Source: an uncultured Coriobacteriia bacterium
GTDB taxonomy: Bacteria; Actinomycetota; Coriobacteriia; Coriobacteriales; QAMH01
Assembly: GCA_948466335.1 (NCBI GenBank)
Contig: CAOKAE010000011.1
Location: forward strand, 1 to 50,543
Length of the DNA: 50,543 nucleotides
Reading direction: 5' to 3'
Part shown: positions 26,843 through 34,266 of the stretch, piece by piece
Position numbering within the stretch: position 1 is the stretch's first letter
Layout of the letters: every line of letters begins with the position of its first letter
Notes under the pieces: model-generated
The model's database searches: none
The model's input: the letters and a program-made list of their open reading frames with translations, nothing else
What the model was told of the DNA's origin: nothing
Translations under genes and position numbers: made by a program

Positions 26843-27044
26843 GCGACGAGACCGTGCAGCCAAGCGCTTCGGCAATGCGGCTCAAGTCATCGATTCCCAC
26901 GCTCACACGCCCAGATTCTATACGCCAGATGTGCGATTTCGAGCTGCCGATCATAAGTGCAAGCCGTGCCTGGGAAAGCCCTTGACTCTCTCTGCGAGCA
27001 CGTACGGCGGTACCTAGCGCGAGCTTTTTGTTTTCAGCATCCAT
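26829..27044 (-). CDS. Small XRE-family helix-turn-helix regulator
   Basis: The 71-residue protein is a single HTH_3 domain: LGTAVRARRESQGLSQARLALMIGSSKSHIWRIESGRVSVGIDDLSRIAEALGCTVSSLIEF. This is the lambda-Cro/XRE pattern with the recognition helix SKSHIWRIE. It faces the merR-like gene, overlapping its last 14 bp, and is divergent from the lipoprotein gene at 27189. A perfect palindrome begins 2 nt upstream of the start codon and likely mediates autorepression. Confidence 0.83.
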   Translation of the reverse strand: MDAENKKLALGTAVRARRESQGLSQARLALMIGSSKSHIWRIESGRVSVGIDDLSRIAEALGCTVSSLIEF

Positions 27045-27045
27045 G

Positions 27046-27096
27046 GCACATAAGCCTATGTGCTAAGCTGTGCAAGACGGCTTCAAATATGAAGCC
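27046..27096. promoter_or_regulatory. Operator-like palindromes between xre and the lipoprotein gene
   Basis: GCACATA-agcc-TATGTGC (27046-27063) is a perfect 7+7 palindrome starting 2 nt from the xre ATG. GGCTTCA-aata-TGAAGCC (27079-27096) is a second one. Read on the minus strand, TAGGCT 8 nt before the xre ATG could be its -10, inside the first palindrome. Confidence 0.6.
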
Positions 27097-27188
27097 ATAA
27101 CGAAAGAACAGTGGGCAGAGCGGGATCCGGGGAGATTCGCGCGCTTCGCGTATGCGCATCGTCATGCTGGCCTAACGGAGGAAATGTT

Positions 27189-28010
27189 ATGGGTGCGATA
27201 AAGAAGATAGTGGTGGCTGCAGGAGTAACACTTCTTTCCATGGTGATGCTAGCCGCGCTGGCGGGATGTGACTCGGAGGAAGTAAAAAGCGCCAAGGCTG
27301 GTTTCAATGATGAGGTAACGCGTATCCAGGCAAGCTATGACGAGCTTCTTACAGAAATCTCTGCTGCTCAGGAACTTGTCATGACGGAGGAAATTCCCCT
27401 CGACGATTCTCTGAAGCCTGCTCTCGAAAATGCCATTTCCAATGCGAAGACAGTCAAGTTTGAAAAACCCGCGATGCCTTCTGATGCAGATGAGATAAAC
27501 GCGGCAACGGAAGAACTTAGAGGTGAAAGCTATGATGAGGATATTCAGGTTCTTAGGGACGCCGAGACAGCATTAAGCAACAGCATAGAACAAAGAAAGC
27601 TCGTCATGGCTCCTTCAGAGGCCTTTGTGCTTGAACGTCTCCGGGATGTTGAAGGTGTTGGCGAGATTGTGGCGTTGACAGAGGAAACTGATGTCAATGG
27701 AAAACTCGGAAAAAAGGGTACTTACTACGCAAAGATAAACTTCATGAGCCCGCTCGTCGATCAATCGCAGGTATATGGCTCTAGTGTTGCAGAGAAAGGT
27801 ACAGAAGGCGGCGGATCGGTCGAAGTCTTCGAAACCGAAGCGGATGCACAGAAACGAGATGATTATCTCGCAGTTTTTGATGGCAGCGTATTGGCTTCGG
27901 GATCGCATAAGGTTCTTGGAACGCTGCTTGTTCGCACATCAAACGAGCTGACCGCGAGTCAGCAAAAGCAGCTTGAAGCAAATATGATTGAAGCTTTAAT
28001 CAGACTATAA
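27189..28010 (+). CDS. Putative lipoprotein of unknown function
   Basis: The N-terminus MGAIKKIVVAAGVTLLSMVMLAALAGCDSEE is a lipoprotein signal: basic start, hydrophobic core, lipobox L-A-G-C with the acylated Cys at residue 27. The mature part is acidic and helical at first (about 30-150, likely coiled coil), then more strand-like. I recognise no domain. A C-terminal segment (RTSNELTASQQKQLEANM) suggests a small alpha/beta module. GGAGGA fixes the start at 27189. It has a terminator right after it (28012-28050). It belongs to the A/T-richer island. Confidence 0.7.
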   Translation: MGAIKKIVVAAGVTLLSMVMLAALAGCDSEEVKSAKAGFNDEVTRIQASYDELLTEISAAQELVMTEEIPLDDSLKPALENAISNAKTVKFEKPAMPSDADEINAATEELRGESYDEDIQVLRDAETALSNSIEQRKLVMAPSEAFVLERLRDVEGVGEIVALTEETDVNGKLGKKGTYYAKINFMSPLVDQSQVYGSSVAEKGTEGGGSVEVFETEADAQKRDDYLAVFDGSVLASGSHKVLGTLLVRTSNELTASQQKQLEANMIEALIRL

Positions 28011-28011
28011 C

Positions 28012-28050
28012 GAATTTGTGCTGGAGCCGTACCAGCATAAATTCTCTTTT
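28012..28050 (+). terminator. Intrinsic terminator after the lipoprotein gene
   Basis: GAATTTGTGCTGG (28012-28024) pairs with CCAGCATAAATTC (28032-28044) with one G-T mismatch and is followed by TCTTTT. Confidence 0.75.
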
Positions 28051-28128
28051 AATTGTCTCAAATTTGCAGGGATGAGCGAAAGAAGCGATAACTCAAGATC
28101 GCAAGATTGTTCAGGAAGGAAGACAGCC

Positions 28129-28779
28129 ATGGCAGAGCGCGAAGGCAAATCCAGAAAGAAGAGGTCGGTTTCGAAGTCATTCACCGTTAAAGTCGGGCTC
28201 ATTTGTCTGGCTGCCGGCCTTATCTTCGGGATTATCGGAACTATCTTCGTGCTGAACCATAACCCGAAGGACGAGCAGGGGCTCAGTCCCTCAGTGGTCT
28301 TTTCGCGCATCGTTTCCCAAAACGAATTAGTGACCGCATCACAGGACTACAGTATCGTTGACAAAGTTCCTAACACGATGTCGTTCTTCAGTCTTTTCGA
28401 TCTGCCCTTTACCAGCAACAGTTTCTGGTATCGCTATGTTGGAAAGATAAAGGCCGGTGTGAGTCTTGAGACCGCAGAGATAAAAACCTTTATTAACGTC
28501 ATTACGGTTACGCTTGATCAACCCTACATTATTTCGAATACGCCAAACATGGAGAAGTCCAGGGTGCTCGAAGAAAACAACAACATTTTGAATCCCATTC
28601 ACATCGAAAATGTCGATGCATTCCGTGCAAAGTGTGTCGAGGACAGCGAGAGGGAAGCCGTCGAAGGAGGCCTCATAGCTGAGGCGCGCACGAACGCCGA
28701 AAATGACATTCGTAACATTTTTATCGGCGCATTTGGTGATAGGTATACGGTTAACTTCGTTTGGAGAGACGCTTCGTAG
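28129..28779 (+). CDS. DUF4230-like single-pass membrane protein
   Basis: The 216-residue protein has a basic cytosolic tail (EGKSRKKRSVSKSF), one membrane span (KVGLICLAAGLIFGIIGTIFVL) and an extracytoplasmic domain. That domain resembles DUF4230: SELVT-type segment (VSQNELVTASQDYSIVDKV), YVGKIKAGVSLETAEI and a late helical region rich in Glu and Asn. DUF4230 has no established function. AGGAAG about 8 nt upstream supports 28129 over an upstream in-frame start. It lies between the lipoprotein and the TerB-like gene, all on the same strand but with a terminator before it. Confidence 0.65.
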   Translation: MAEREGKSRKKRSVSKSFTVKVGLICLAAGLIFGIIGTIFVLNHNPKDEQGLSPSVVFSRIVSQNELVTASQDYSIVDKVPNTMSFFSLFDLPFTSNSFWYRYVGKIKAGVSLETAEIKTFINVITVTLDQPYIISNTPNMEKSRVLEENNNILNPIHIENVDAFRAKCVEDSEREAVEGGLIAEARTNAENDIRNIFIGAFGDRYTVNFVWRDAS

Positions 28780-28894
28780 ACGAGGATAACTAAAAGCTAG
28801 GTATGCCTACAGTCGGAAATGTTGCCTTTTGGAGCAGTAGCCGATTAGGGAATTGTGAAGCGAGACAATGCAAGTCGGTTAGGAGACTTGAACT

Positions 28895-30736
28895 ATGGCC
28901 ATGCTCGGGAAGACTCTCGTAGGATTTGCGATTGCGTCCGCCTCTGCTTCTTATGTCGTCGAAATTAAAGCAAAGAATCTGATAGACAATGCATCAGAAA
29001 AACTTGGGAGCGTCGCCGAAACGATAACGGGGGCAGCCGCTGCAGCTGGGGGACAAGTTGCCAAGACTGCTATTGATGCTGTTGAGGGCGTTGCGGGTAC
29101 TACAACAAAACTTGCTGAAAACGGCAAACGTTTCATTTATGAGAGTTCAACGGAATACAAAGTAAAAGAGGCCAAAAAGGCAGGCTTCGAGGATGGAATG
29201 AACCAGGGTGCATATTTGGTTGAAAGCAACCGAAGGAATTACCTTTGCGCCTTGGCTGCTCTTGGTTTCTATGCCGCTCGTGCCGATGGCGCAATTTGTG
29301 ATGAAGAACTGAAAGAGCTTCATATCGATTTACTTTTCATTGAAAAGGACGAGCAGATTCCTTCTTCTACAAAAATCATGTTGGAAGAGCTTTGCAAAAA
29401 CGAGTCGATAACCTTTGATGACGTAGTCTATTGGCTCGACAAGCTTGATTTGATTGTCCTTCAAAATATGAAACTCGATATTGAGGAGATTCTTCAGGCC
29501 GATGAGATAATCACTCAACAAGAAGAGGAGGTTCTCCAAGAATTCGAGAGCTATCTTCATACTCGGCAAAAGCAAGATGAAGAGTCGAATAAAATGATGG
29601 ATCTTTCCTGTCAGATGAGGCAATCGCTCGAAGAGTACGAGAGCAATATGGAGAGCGTCTCTGCAGAGTTCAAAGCACAAACCAAGCTCCAAGATGCGGA
29701 TATCGCATTTCTCACACTTGCAACGATGCTGCAGGTTGGTCGTGTATTCCTTGTTGATTACCTCGACCGTGTTGTATTGGAACGCGAGCAAGCCGGGTCG
29801 GGAAATCGACTGGAGAAGAAACTCAAGAAAAAGCAGGAAGAGATATTTGAGAAGCTTGAGTCTCAGGAGGGTGCTGCCAGCCCCAGAGAACTCTATGCAC
29901 CATTGTCGCAAATTATCGGAACGTCTGGCGTACCTTATGATGCCACCAGTATGACCGAGGGTATGCCCAGGCTGTTCAAGGGGGCGAACCATCGCTTCTC
30001 TACGTTGGGGCACGATCCCTTTTTCGGCTATATCTTTGGAACGGCAAATATTCTCACGAACACGATTACCACCACCGGTTCGGCTGCCTTTGGGATAGCC
30101 GGAATCCCCTCCATCGGTACATATCATGTGCATTATGATGCGTTGGGCAGAAACCCAATAATCAGCAATCAAGTACCTACAGCTATGATGTTAGGCGCTG
30201 TGTTGGAGAGGTTCACTGACTGCGACTACAAATCCTTCATTGCTGCAATCATAAAGCAGCTTATACATATGGGAACCGACGCATTCACCAAGCTGGGCCT
30301 TTCTCTTCCGGGCGCGCAACTCGTGCTTGATAAACGCATTATCGAGAAACTGACAGAGAGAATCGATTATGGAGATGTGCTCATTTTTGGAGGGTCGGCA
30401 ACTCTCACGATTCTGATTAACTTCCTTATCGCCACTTTACATCGATGGTATCTATCAAGCATGAATACTGACGCATCAATCTCAGAAGAGCTGCTCGAGG
30501 CACGAACGAGGAAGATTCTCATGTTGTCCGATACCATCGCCACGGGGACTAGCGCAGCAAAGACGCTTCTCACGCAGGGAAGATCAAGATTCGATATTGG
30601 CGGTTTTGCCACTACAGCCTATCGCTTGTTCAAGGACACGAGATTCATTACTAAACTCAAGTATGAATATCTCAATTCGTCACTTAATAAGATATATCAG
30701 GAGCGTTATGTAGAGATTTTCGGGAAGGAGATTTGA
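28895..30736 (+). CDS. Unrecognised 613-residue protein with TerB-like domain
   Basis: Residues 1-75 are Ala/Gly-rich and amphipathic, suggesting membrane association. Residues ~115-222 look TerB-like: ALGFYAARADGAICDEEL and QADEIITQQEEEVLQEF carry the paired (A)D-x-x-x-x-x-E acidic motifs. A coiled-coil stretch follows (223-325). The region 355-520 contains GANHRFSTLGHDPFFGYIFGTANILTNT, a His-rich IGTYHVHYDALG, and a hydrophobic helix VLIFGGSATLTILINFLIATL (about 495-515). I do not recognise this second domain. TAGGAGA precedes the start. TerB-like domains occur in membrane-stress and phage-defence contexts, but no role can be assigned. It is clearly A/T-richer than the flanks. Confidence 0.6.
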   Translation: MAMLGKTLVGFAIASASASYVVEIKAKNLIDNASEKLGSVAETITGAAAAAGGQVAKTAIDAVEGVAGTTTKLAENGKRFIYESSTEYKVKEAKKAGFEDGMNQGAYLVESNRRNYLCALAALGFYAARADGAICDEELKELHIDLLFIEKDEQIPSSTKIMLEELCKNESITFDDVVYWLDKLDLIVLQNMKLDIEEILQADEIITQQEEEVLQEFESYLHTRQKQDEESNKMMDLSCQMRQSLEEYESNMESVSAEFKAQTKLQDADIAFLTLATMLQVGRVFLVDYLDRVVLEREQAGSGNRLEKKLKKKQEEIFEKLESQEGAASPRELYAPLSQIIGTSGVPYDATSMTEGMPRLFKGANHRFSTLGHDPFFGYIFGTANILTNTITTTGSAAFGIAGIPSIGTYHVHYDALGRNPIISNQVPTAMMLGAVLERFTDCDYKSFIAAIIKQLIHMGTDAFTKLGLSLPGAQLVLDKRIIEKLTERIDYGDVLIFGGSATLTILINFLIATLHRWYLSSMNTDASISEELLEARTRKILMLSDTIATGTSAAKTLLTQGRSRFDIGGFATTAYRLFKDTRFITKLKYEYLNSSLNKIYQERYVEIFGKEI

Positions 30737-30801
30737 GGCTCAAGATAGCTCATTACCAACGGGTTCGCCCCAGTCAATCTCATTGCCCCGCGTATTCCAA
30801 T

Positions 30802-30877
30802 CGGCTGGCGGTTGATACGGGCCAGTCCAGCCGGCAAACGAGCATCGATCGAAACTCTTTTCGATCGATGCTCGTTT
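30802..30877. terminator. Two hairpins after the TerB-like gene, one with a perfect 19-bp stem
   Basis: CGGCTGG (30802-30808) pairs with CCAGCCG (30827-30833). Then AAACGAGCATCGATCGAAA (30836-30854) pairs perfectly with its complement at 30859-30877 around CTCT. The arms end in A-run and T-run, so it can terminate transcription from either side. The rest of 30737-31000 shows no supported gene. Confidence 0.75.
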
Positions 30878-31000
30878 CTAATTGAATCAGCATCTTTTCC
30901 TGGATGTGATGACGCAGTATCAGCGGGCTTGCTCATCTTCTCGCGCGCTCACTGTATTCTCTCATTATCCATATGACCCCCTATCATTCTCTATGCATGC

Positions 31001-31031
31001 TATACTATGATAAACGCATGCATTATGCATG
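31001..31031 (+). promoter_or_regulatory. Promoter and operator of the vapBC-like pair
   Basis: TATACT (31001) or the overlapping TATGAT (31006) is the likely -10. CATGCAT-t-ATGCATG (31017-31031) is a perfect 7+7 palindrome between promoter and start, the kind of site bound by ribbon-helix-helix antitoxins for autorepression. A half site ATGCATG also occurs at 30993. Confidence 0.65.
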
Positions 31032-31043
31032 AAAGAGTAAAGT

Positions 31044-31448
31044 ATGCCATCACTGCAGGTAAGAGATCTTCCAGAGCCTTTGTATGAGGACTTGCGTCGT
31101 TGTGCTTCCGAGCAGGACCGCAGCATATCCCAGCAGACGGTACATCTGTTGCGTGCAAGCCTCGAAGCGTATCGCCTGCGTCAAGAGGGTCTAGGGCAAA
31201 TGTTGGCACAAGATGACAGCCTCGCTCAGATTATCCAGCTCTTAACTATGCGTCCGACACACGAAGACGAGCAGGTTGCTGCTCGCATCAGACGCCGCAA
31301 AGAGACATTTGCGCGTCTTGATGAAAACCCGCTGCCATCTATTGGCGAGTTTGCTGACCCTGCGGCGGTTATTCGTGCCATGCGTGACGAGCGCGACGCT
31401 GTTTATCCAGAGCTATTGCCGGACGCAAATCAGGGAGAAAACGCATGA
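31044..31448 (+). CDS. Type II antitoxin, ribbon-helix-helix (FitA/VapB-like)
   Basis: The N-terminus MPSLQVRDLPEPLYEDLRRCASEQDRSISQQTVHLLRASL is a FitA-like ribbon-helix-helix: a strand for operator contact, then two helices. The C-terminal part, rich in charged residues, would wrap the toxin. At 134 residues it is longer than most VapB or FitA proteins (70-90); the excess lies after residue 55. The stop overlaps the start of the PIN-domain gene (ATGA), the standard coupling for such modules. A 15-bp palindrome in the promoter fits autorepression by the complex. Confidence 0.85.
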   Translation: MPSLQVRDLPEPLYEDLRRCASEQDRSISQQTVHLLRASLEAYRLRQEGLGQMLAQDDSLAQIIQLLTMRPTHEDEQVAARIRRRKETFARLDENPLPSIGEFADPAAVIRAMRDERDAVYPELLPDANQGENA

Positions 31449-31873
31449 TTGTTCTTGATTGCTCCGCGGCTGTCGGTATTTGCCAGAACACCGAACTCGG
31501 TTTGGGCTTTCGTGGCCTCATGCTCGAAGGTGATGAAGTTCTTGCTCCCGAGTTGTTCAAAATAGAGATTCGCAACGTTCTGTGGAAGTATGTGCGGGCT
31601 GGATTGCTTGATGAGAAGGCTGCGAAATGTAAGGTTGAGGAGGGTCTATCCCTCGTTGATCGTTTCGTTGCAACAGATGAGAACATTGACGAAGCCTTTG
31701 CTGAGGCAATGCTTCGAGAGCATGCTGTGTATGACATGCTCTATGCCACGCTTGCTCGACGTCACGCATGTTGTTTGTTTACTGCTGACAGGGCATTAAG
31801 AAAAGTGTGCAGAGACATGGGCGTCGACGTAGTTGAGGAAATCGAGCTTCCTAACATAGATGCCGATATTTAA
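31445..31873 (+). CDS. Type II toxin, PIN-domain ribonuclease (VapC-like)
   Basis: PIN-domain acidic residues are in place: Asp5 in IVLDCSAAV, Glu near 41 in APELFKIEIRN, Asp near 98 in AVYDMLYATLARR, and Asp near 116 in FTADRAL. VapC toxins are Mg-dependent RNases that cut tRNA or rRNA when freed from the antitoxin. The 142-residue length is typical. It overlaps the antitoxin gene by 4 bp. It marks the right edge of the A/T-richer island. Confidence 0.88.
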   Translation: MIVLDCSAAVGICQNTELGLGFRGLMLEGDEVLAPELFKIEIRNVLWKYVRAGLLDEKAAKCKVEEGLSLVDRFVATDENIDEAFAEAMLREHAVYDMLYATLARRHACCLFTADRALRKVCRDMGVDVVEEIELPNIDADI

Positions 31874-31940
31874 AGTTCGCGCCGAGTTGACGTGAGGAGT
31901 CATTTAGCTATACCGCCAATGACGCTATAAGTCTGGCGGC

Positions 31941-31974
31941 AAAAAAAGACGCCCCGGTTTACCGGGGCGTCTCG
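31941..31974. terminator. Bidirectional terminator between vapC and sstT
   Basis: GACGCCCCGG (31948-31957) pairs with CCGGGGCGTC (31962-31971) around TTTA. A run of seven A before it forms the T-tail for the leftward sstT transcript. A weaker CCGCCA/TGGCGG hairpin lies just upstream (near 31913-31938). Confidence 0.85.
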
Positions 31975-32003
31975 CTTTCATGATGCGGGAGAGCTTGCTC
32001 CCC

Positions 32004-33338
32004 TTACCCAATCTCCTTGGCGGCCCAGGTGTCCTCGGTGCCCTCGAGCTGCGCCTCGTCGAGCTTGTCGGCTTCGACTTCCTCGATGGGCAGCGGGGCG
32101 TCCTTGCCCGGTGTGAACTCGATGCCATGCTTGCGACGGCTCATGTACTCGGCCGTGGCGGTGAACAGCGCGTCAGACGAGGAGTTGAGGGCGGTCTCGC
32201 AGGAATCCTGGATGACGCCGATGATGAGGCCGACAGCGACGACCTGCATGGCGATGTCCTGGCCGATGCCGAACAGCGAGCAGGCCAGCGGGATGAGCAG
32301 TAGCGAACCACCGGCAACGCCCGAGGCGCCGCAGGCGCCCACGGCGGACAGGATGCTCAGCACGAGCGCGGTGGGGAAGTCCACCTGGATGCCCAGCAGG
32401 TGCACGGTGGCCATGGTCATGACCGAGATGGTCACGGCGGCGCCGGCCATGTTGATGGTCGCGCCCAGCGGGATGGAAACCGAGTAGTTGTCCTTGTTCA
32501 GTCCCAGGTTCTGGCACAGCTCCATGTTGACGGGGATGTTGGCCGCCGAGCTGCGCGTGAAGAACGCGGTGATGCCCGAGTCCTTGAGGCAGCGCAGGAC
32601 GAGCGGGTAGGGGTTCTTGCGGATGCAGATGAACACGATGATGGGATTGACCACGAAGGCGATGAAGAGCATGCAACCCACCAGCAGCAGGATGATCGCG
32701 CCGTAGGACGTGAAGATCTCGAGGCCGCTCGTGGAGACGGCCGTGTAGACGAGGCCGAGGATGCCGAAGGGCGCGAGGTTGATGATCCAGCGCACGACGC
32801 GCGTGATTGCCTCGGAGACGTTCTCGAAGACGTTCTTGGTGGATTGCTTCGCGGCACGCAGGGCGATGCCCAGGACGATTGCCCATGCCAGGATGCCGAT
32901 GTAGTTGCCCTTCATGAGGGCATCGACGGGATTGGAGAAGATGTTGGTCACGAGCGTGAGGAGCACGGCCCCGATGCCCTCGGGCGAGGCGGCCACATCC
33001 TCGGGCGGGCTGGCAAGCGTGATGTCAACGGGAAACACGAAGCTCGCGAGCACCGCGATGAACGCCGAGAGCACCGTCGAGATGATGTAGAGCAGGACGA
33101 CGGTCTTCATGGAACCGGCGGTCTTGGCGTTAGCCAGGGCACTCAGGACCAGGAAGAAGACGAGGATGGGGGCGACGGCCTTCAGCGCGCTGACGAACAG
33201 GGTGCCCAGCAGGTCGATGACTATGAGCTGGTCCCACGCGAACGCCTGCGAGCAAACGCCCAGCACGGCGCCTATGACCAAGCCGATGACGATGCGCCAG
33301 ATGAGGCCGATCGAATTCCACTTCCTGATGAGCTCCAT
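32004..33338 (-). CDS. sstT: Serine/threonine:sodium symporter
   Basis: The 444-residue protein belongs to the dicarboxylate/amino-acid:cation symporter fold with about eight spans and two re-entrant loops. The signature AFFTRSSAANIPVNMELCQNLG (Ser-rich loop) and IPLGATINMAGAAVTISVMTMA fit SstT, as do the N-terminal WNSIGLIWRIVIGLVIGAVLG and ALFTATAEY near the end. SstT imports serine and threonine with Na+, feeding serine to pyruvate in anaerobes. AGGGAGA precedes the start. It is divergent from lutABC, and the shared gap could coordinate entry of three-carbon substrates. Confidence 0.92.
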   Translation of the reverse strand: MELIRKWNSIGLIWRIVIGLVIGAVLGVCSQAFAWDQLIVIDLLGTLFVSALKAVAPILVFFLVLSALANAKTAGSMKTVVLLYIISTVLSAFIAVLASFVFPVDITLASPPEDVAASPEGIGAVLLTLVTNIFSNPVDALMKGNYIGILAWAIVLGIALRAAKQSTKNVFENVSEAITRVVRWIINLAPFGILGLVYTAVSTSGLEIFTSYGAIILLLVGCMLFIAFVVNPIIVFICIRKNPYPLVLRCLKDSGITAFFTRSSAANIPVNMELCQNLGLNKDNYSVSIPLGATINMAGAAVTISVMTMATVHLLGIQVDFPTALVLSILSAVGACGASGVAGGSLLLIPLACSLFGIGQDIAMQVVAVGLIIGVIQDSCETALNSSSDALFTATAEYMSRRKHGIEFTPGKDAPLPIEEVEADKLDEAQLEGTEDTWAAKEIG

Positions 33339-33446
33339 GATTTCTCCCTACCTTGCACACATAGCTGTTTTCGCATGATACCGCAAATTAGCAGGTGCTA
33401 TCGGGTATTCCTGCACGACAATTGTGCTTGCAGTGTGCATAATGCA

Positions 33447-33475
33447 TGCCAATCCTTCTTCAAAACGAATACAAT
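33447..33475 (+). promoter_or_regulatory. Candidate lutABC promoter
   Basis: TACAAT (33470-33475) is a good -10. TGCCAA, 17 nt upstream, is a weak -35. The Shine-Dalgarno GGAGGGA and the ATG at 33521 follow. Confidence 0.45.
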
Positions 33476-33520
33476 GAAGCACAACGCTTCAGGACAATCC
33501 TCGGAGGGAGAGCCAATCGC

Positions 33521-34264
33521 ATGAAAGTCGCGTTTTTCCCCGGCTGCATGGTCGACATGTTCTATCCCGAAATCGGCATCGCCGCAGTCAACGTGCTCGA
33601 ACGTCTGGGCTGCTCGGTCGAGATGCCCGAAGAGCAGGTCTGCTGCGGGCAGGGCCTTCTCAACTCGGGATATGCCAAGGAGACGATACCCGTCGCCAAG
33701 AACATCCTCGATGCCTACGACCTCGACCAGTACGAGACGATCGTCTCGCTCACCGGCTCGTGCATGAACACCATCATCAACGACTACCCCACGGTGCTCG
33801 ATGATGTGGAGTACCTGCACAAGGTAGAGCGCATCCGCCCGCGCATGTTCGAGTTCACCGACTTCATCGTCAACCAGCTGCACACGACCGACGTGGGTGC
33901 GAGCTTCCATCACAAGGTCACTTATCACAAGAGCTGCCACGTCACGCGCTTCCTTGGCATCGAGGAGGCGCCCCTGCAGCTGCTCAAGGCCGTCGAGGGA
34001 CTCGAATACATCGAGATGGTGCATGCCGAGCGCTGCTGCGGCTTTGGCGGCACCTTCTCGTTCAAGGAACCCGAGATTTCGGCGGAGATCGTCAAGGAGA
34101 AGTGCGAGACCATCATCGAGACGGGTGCCGACGTCGTGTGCGGCGCCGATGTGCCCTGCCTCATGAACATCAAGGGCGCCCTCGCGCGCCTGCGCACGCA
34201 GGGCGTGATTGACCGTGACATACGCGTCATGCATATCGCCCAGATTCTGGATGCGAGGGAGTAG
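33521..34264 (+). CDS. lutA: Lactate utilization protein A (Fe-S, CCG domains)
   Basis: The 247-residue protein has two CCG-type Cys-rich domains: FFPGCMVDMFYPE...VCCGQGLLNSGY and YHKSCHVTRFLG...RCCGFGGTFSFKEPEIS. This matches LutA/YkgE. LutABC oxidises L-lactate to pyruvate without a soluble cofactor, passing electrons onward. The start at 33521 (MKVAFFPGC) has GGAGGGA upstream; the 25 in-frame residues before it are not family-like. lutB begins 2 nt after the stop. The two domains resemble those in the HdrD-like gene at 40131. Confidence 0.9.
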   Translation: MKVAFFPGCMVDMFYPEIGIAAVNVLERLGCSVEMPEEQVCCGQGLLNSGYAKETIPVAKNILDAYDLDQYETIVSLTGSCMNTIINDYPTVLDDVEYLHKVERIRPRMFEFTDFIVNQLHTTDVGASFHHKVTYHKSCHVTRFLGIEEAPLQLLKAVEGLEYIEMVHAERCCGFGGTFSFKEPEISAEIVKEKCETIIETGADVVCGADVPCLMNIKGALARLRTQGVIDRDIRVMHIAQILDARE

Positions 34265-34266
34265 CC

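Noticed and set aside
31000-31209. Minus-strand open frame of 69 codons over the vapBC promoter
   Set aside because: It covers the operator and the start of the antitoxin gene, has no domain and no ribosome-binding site.
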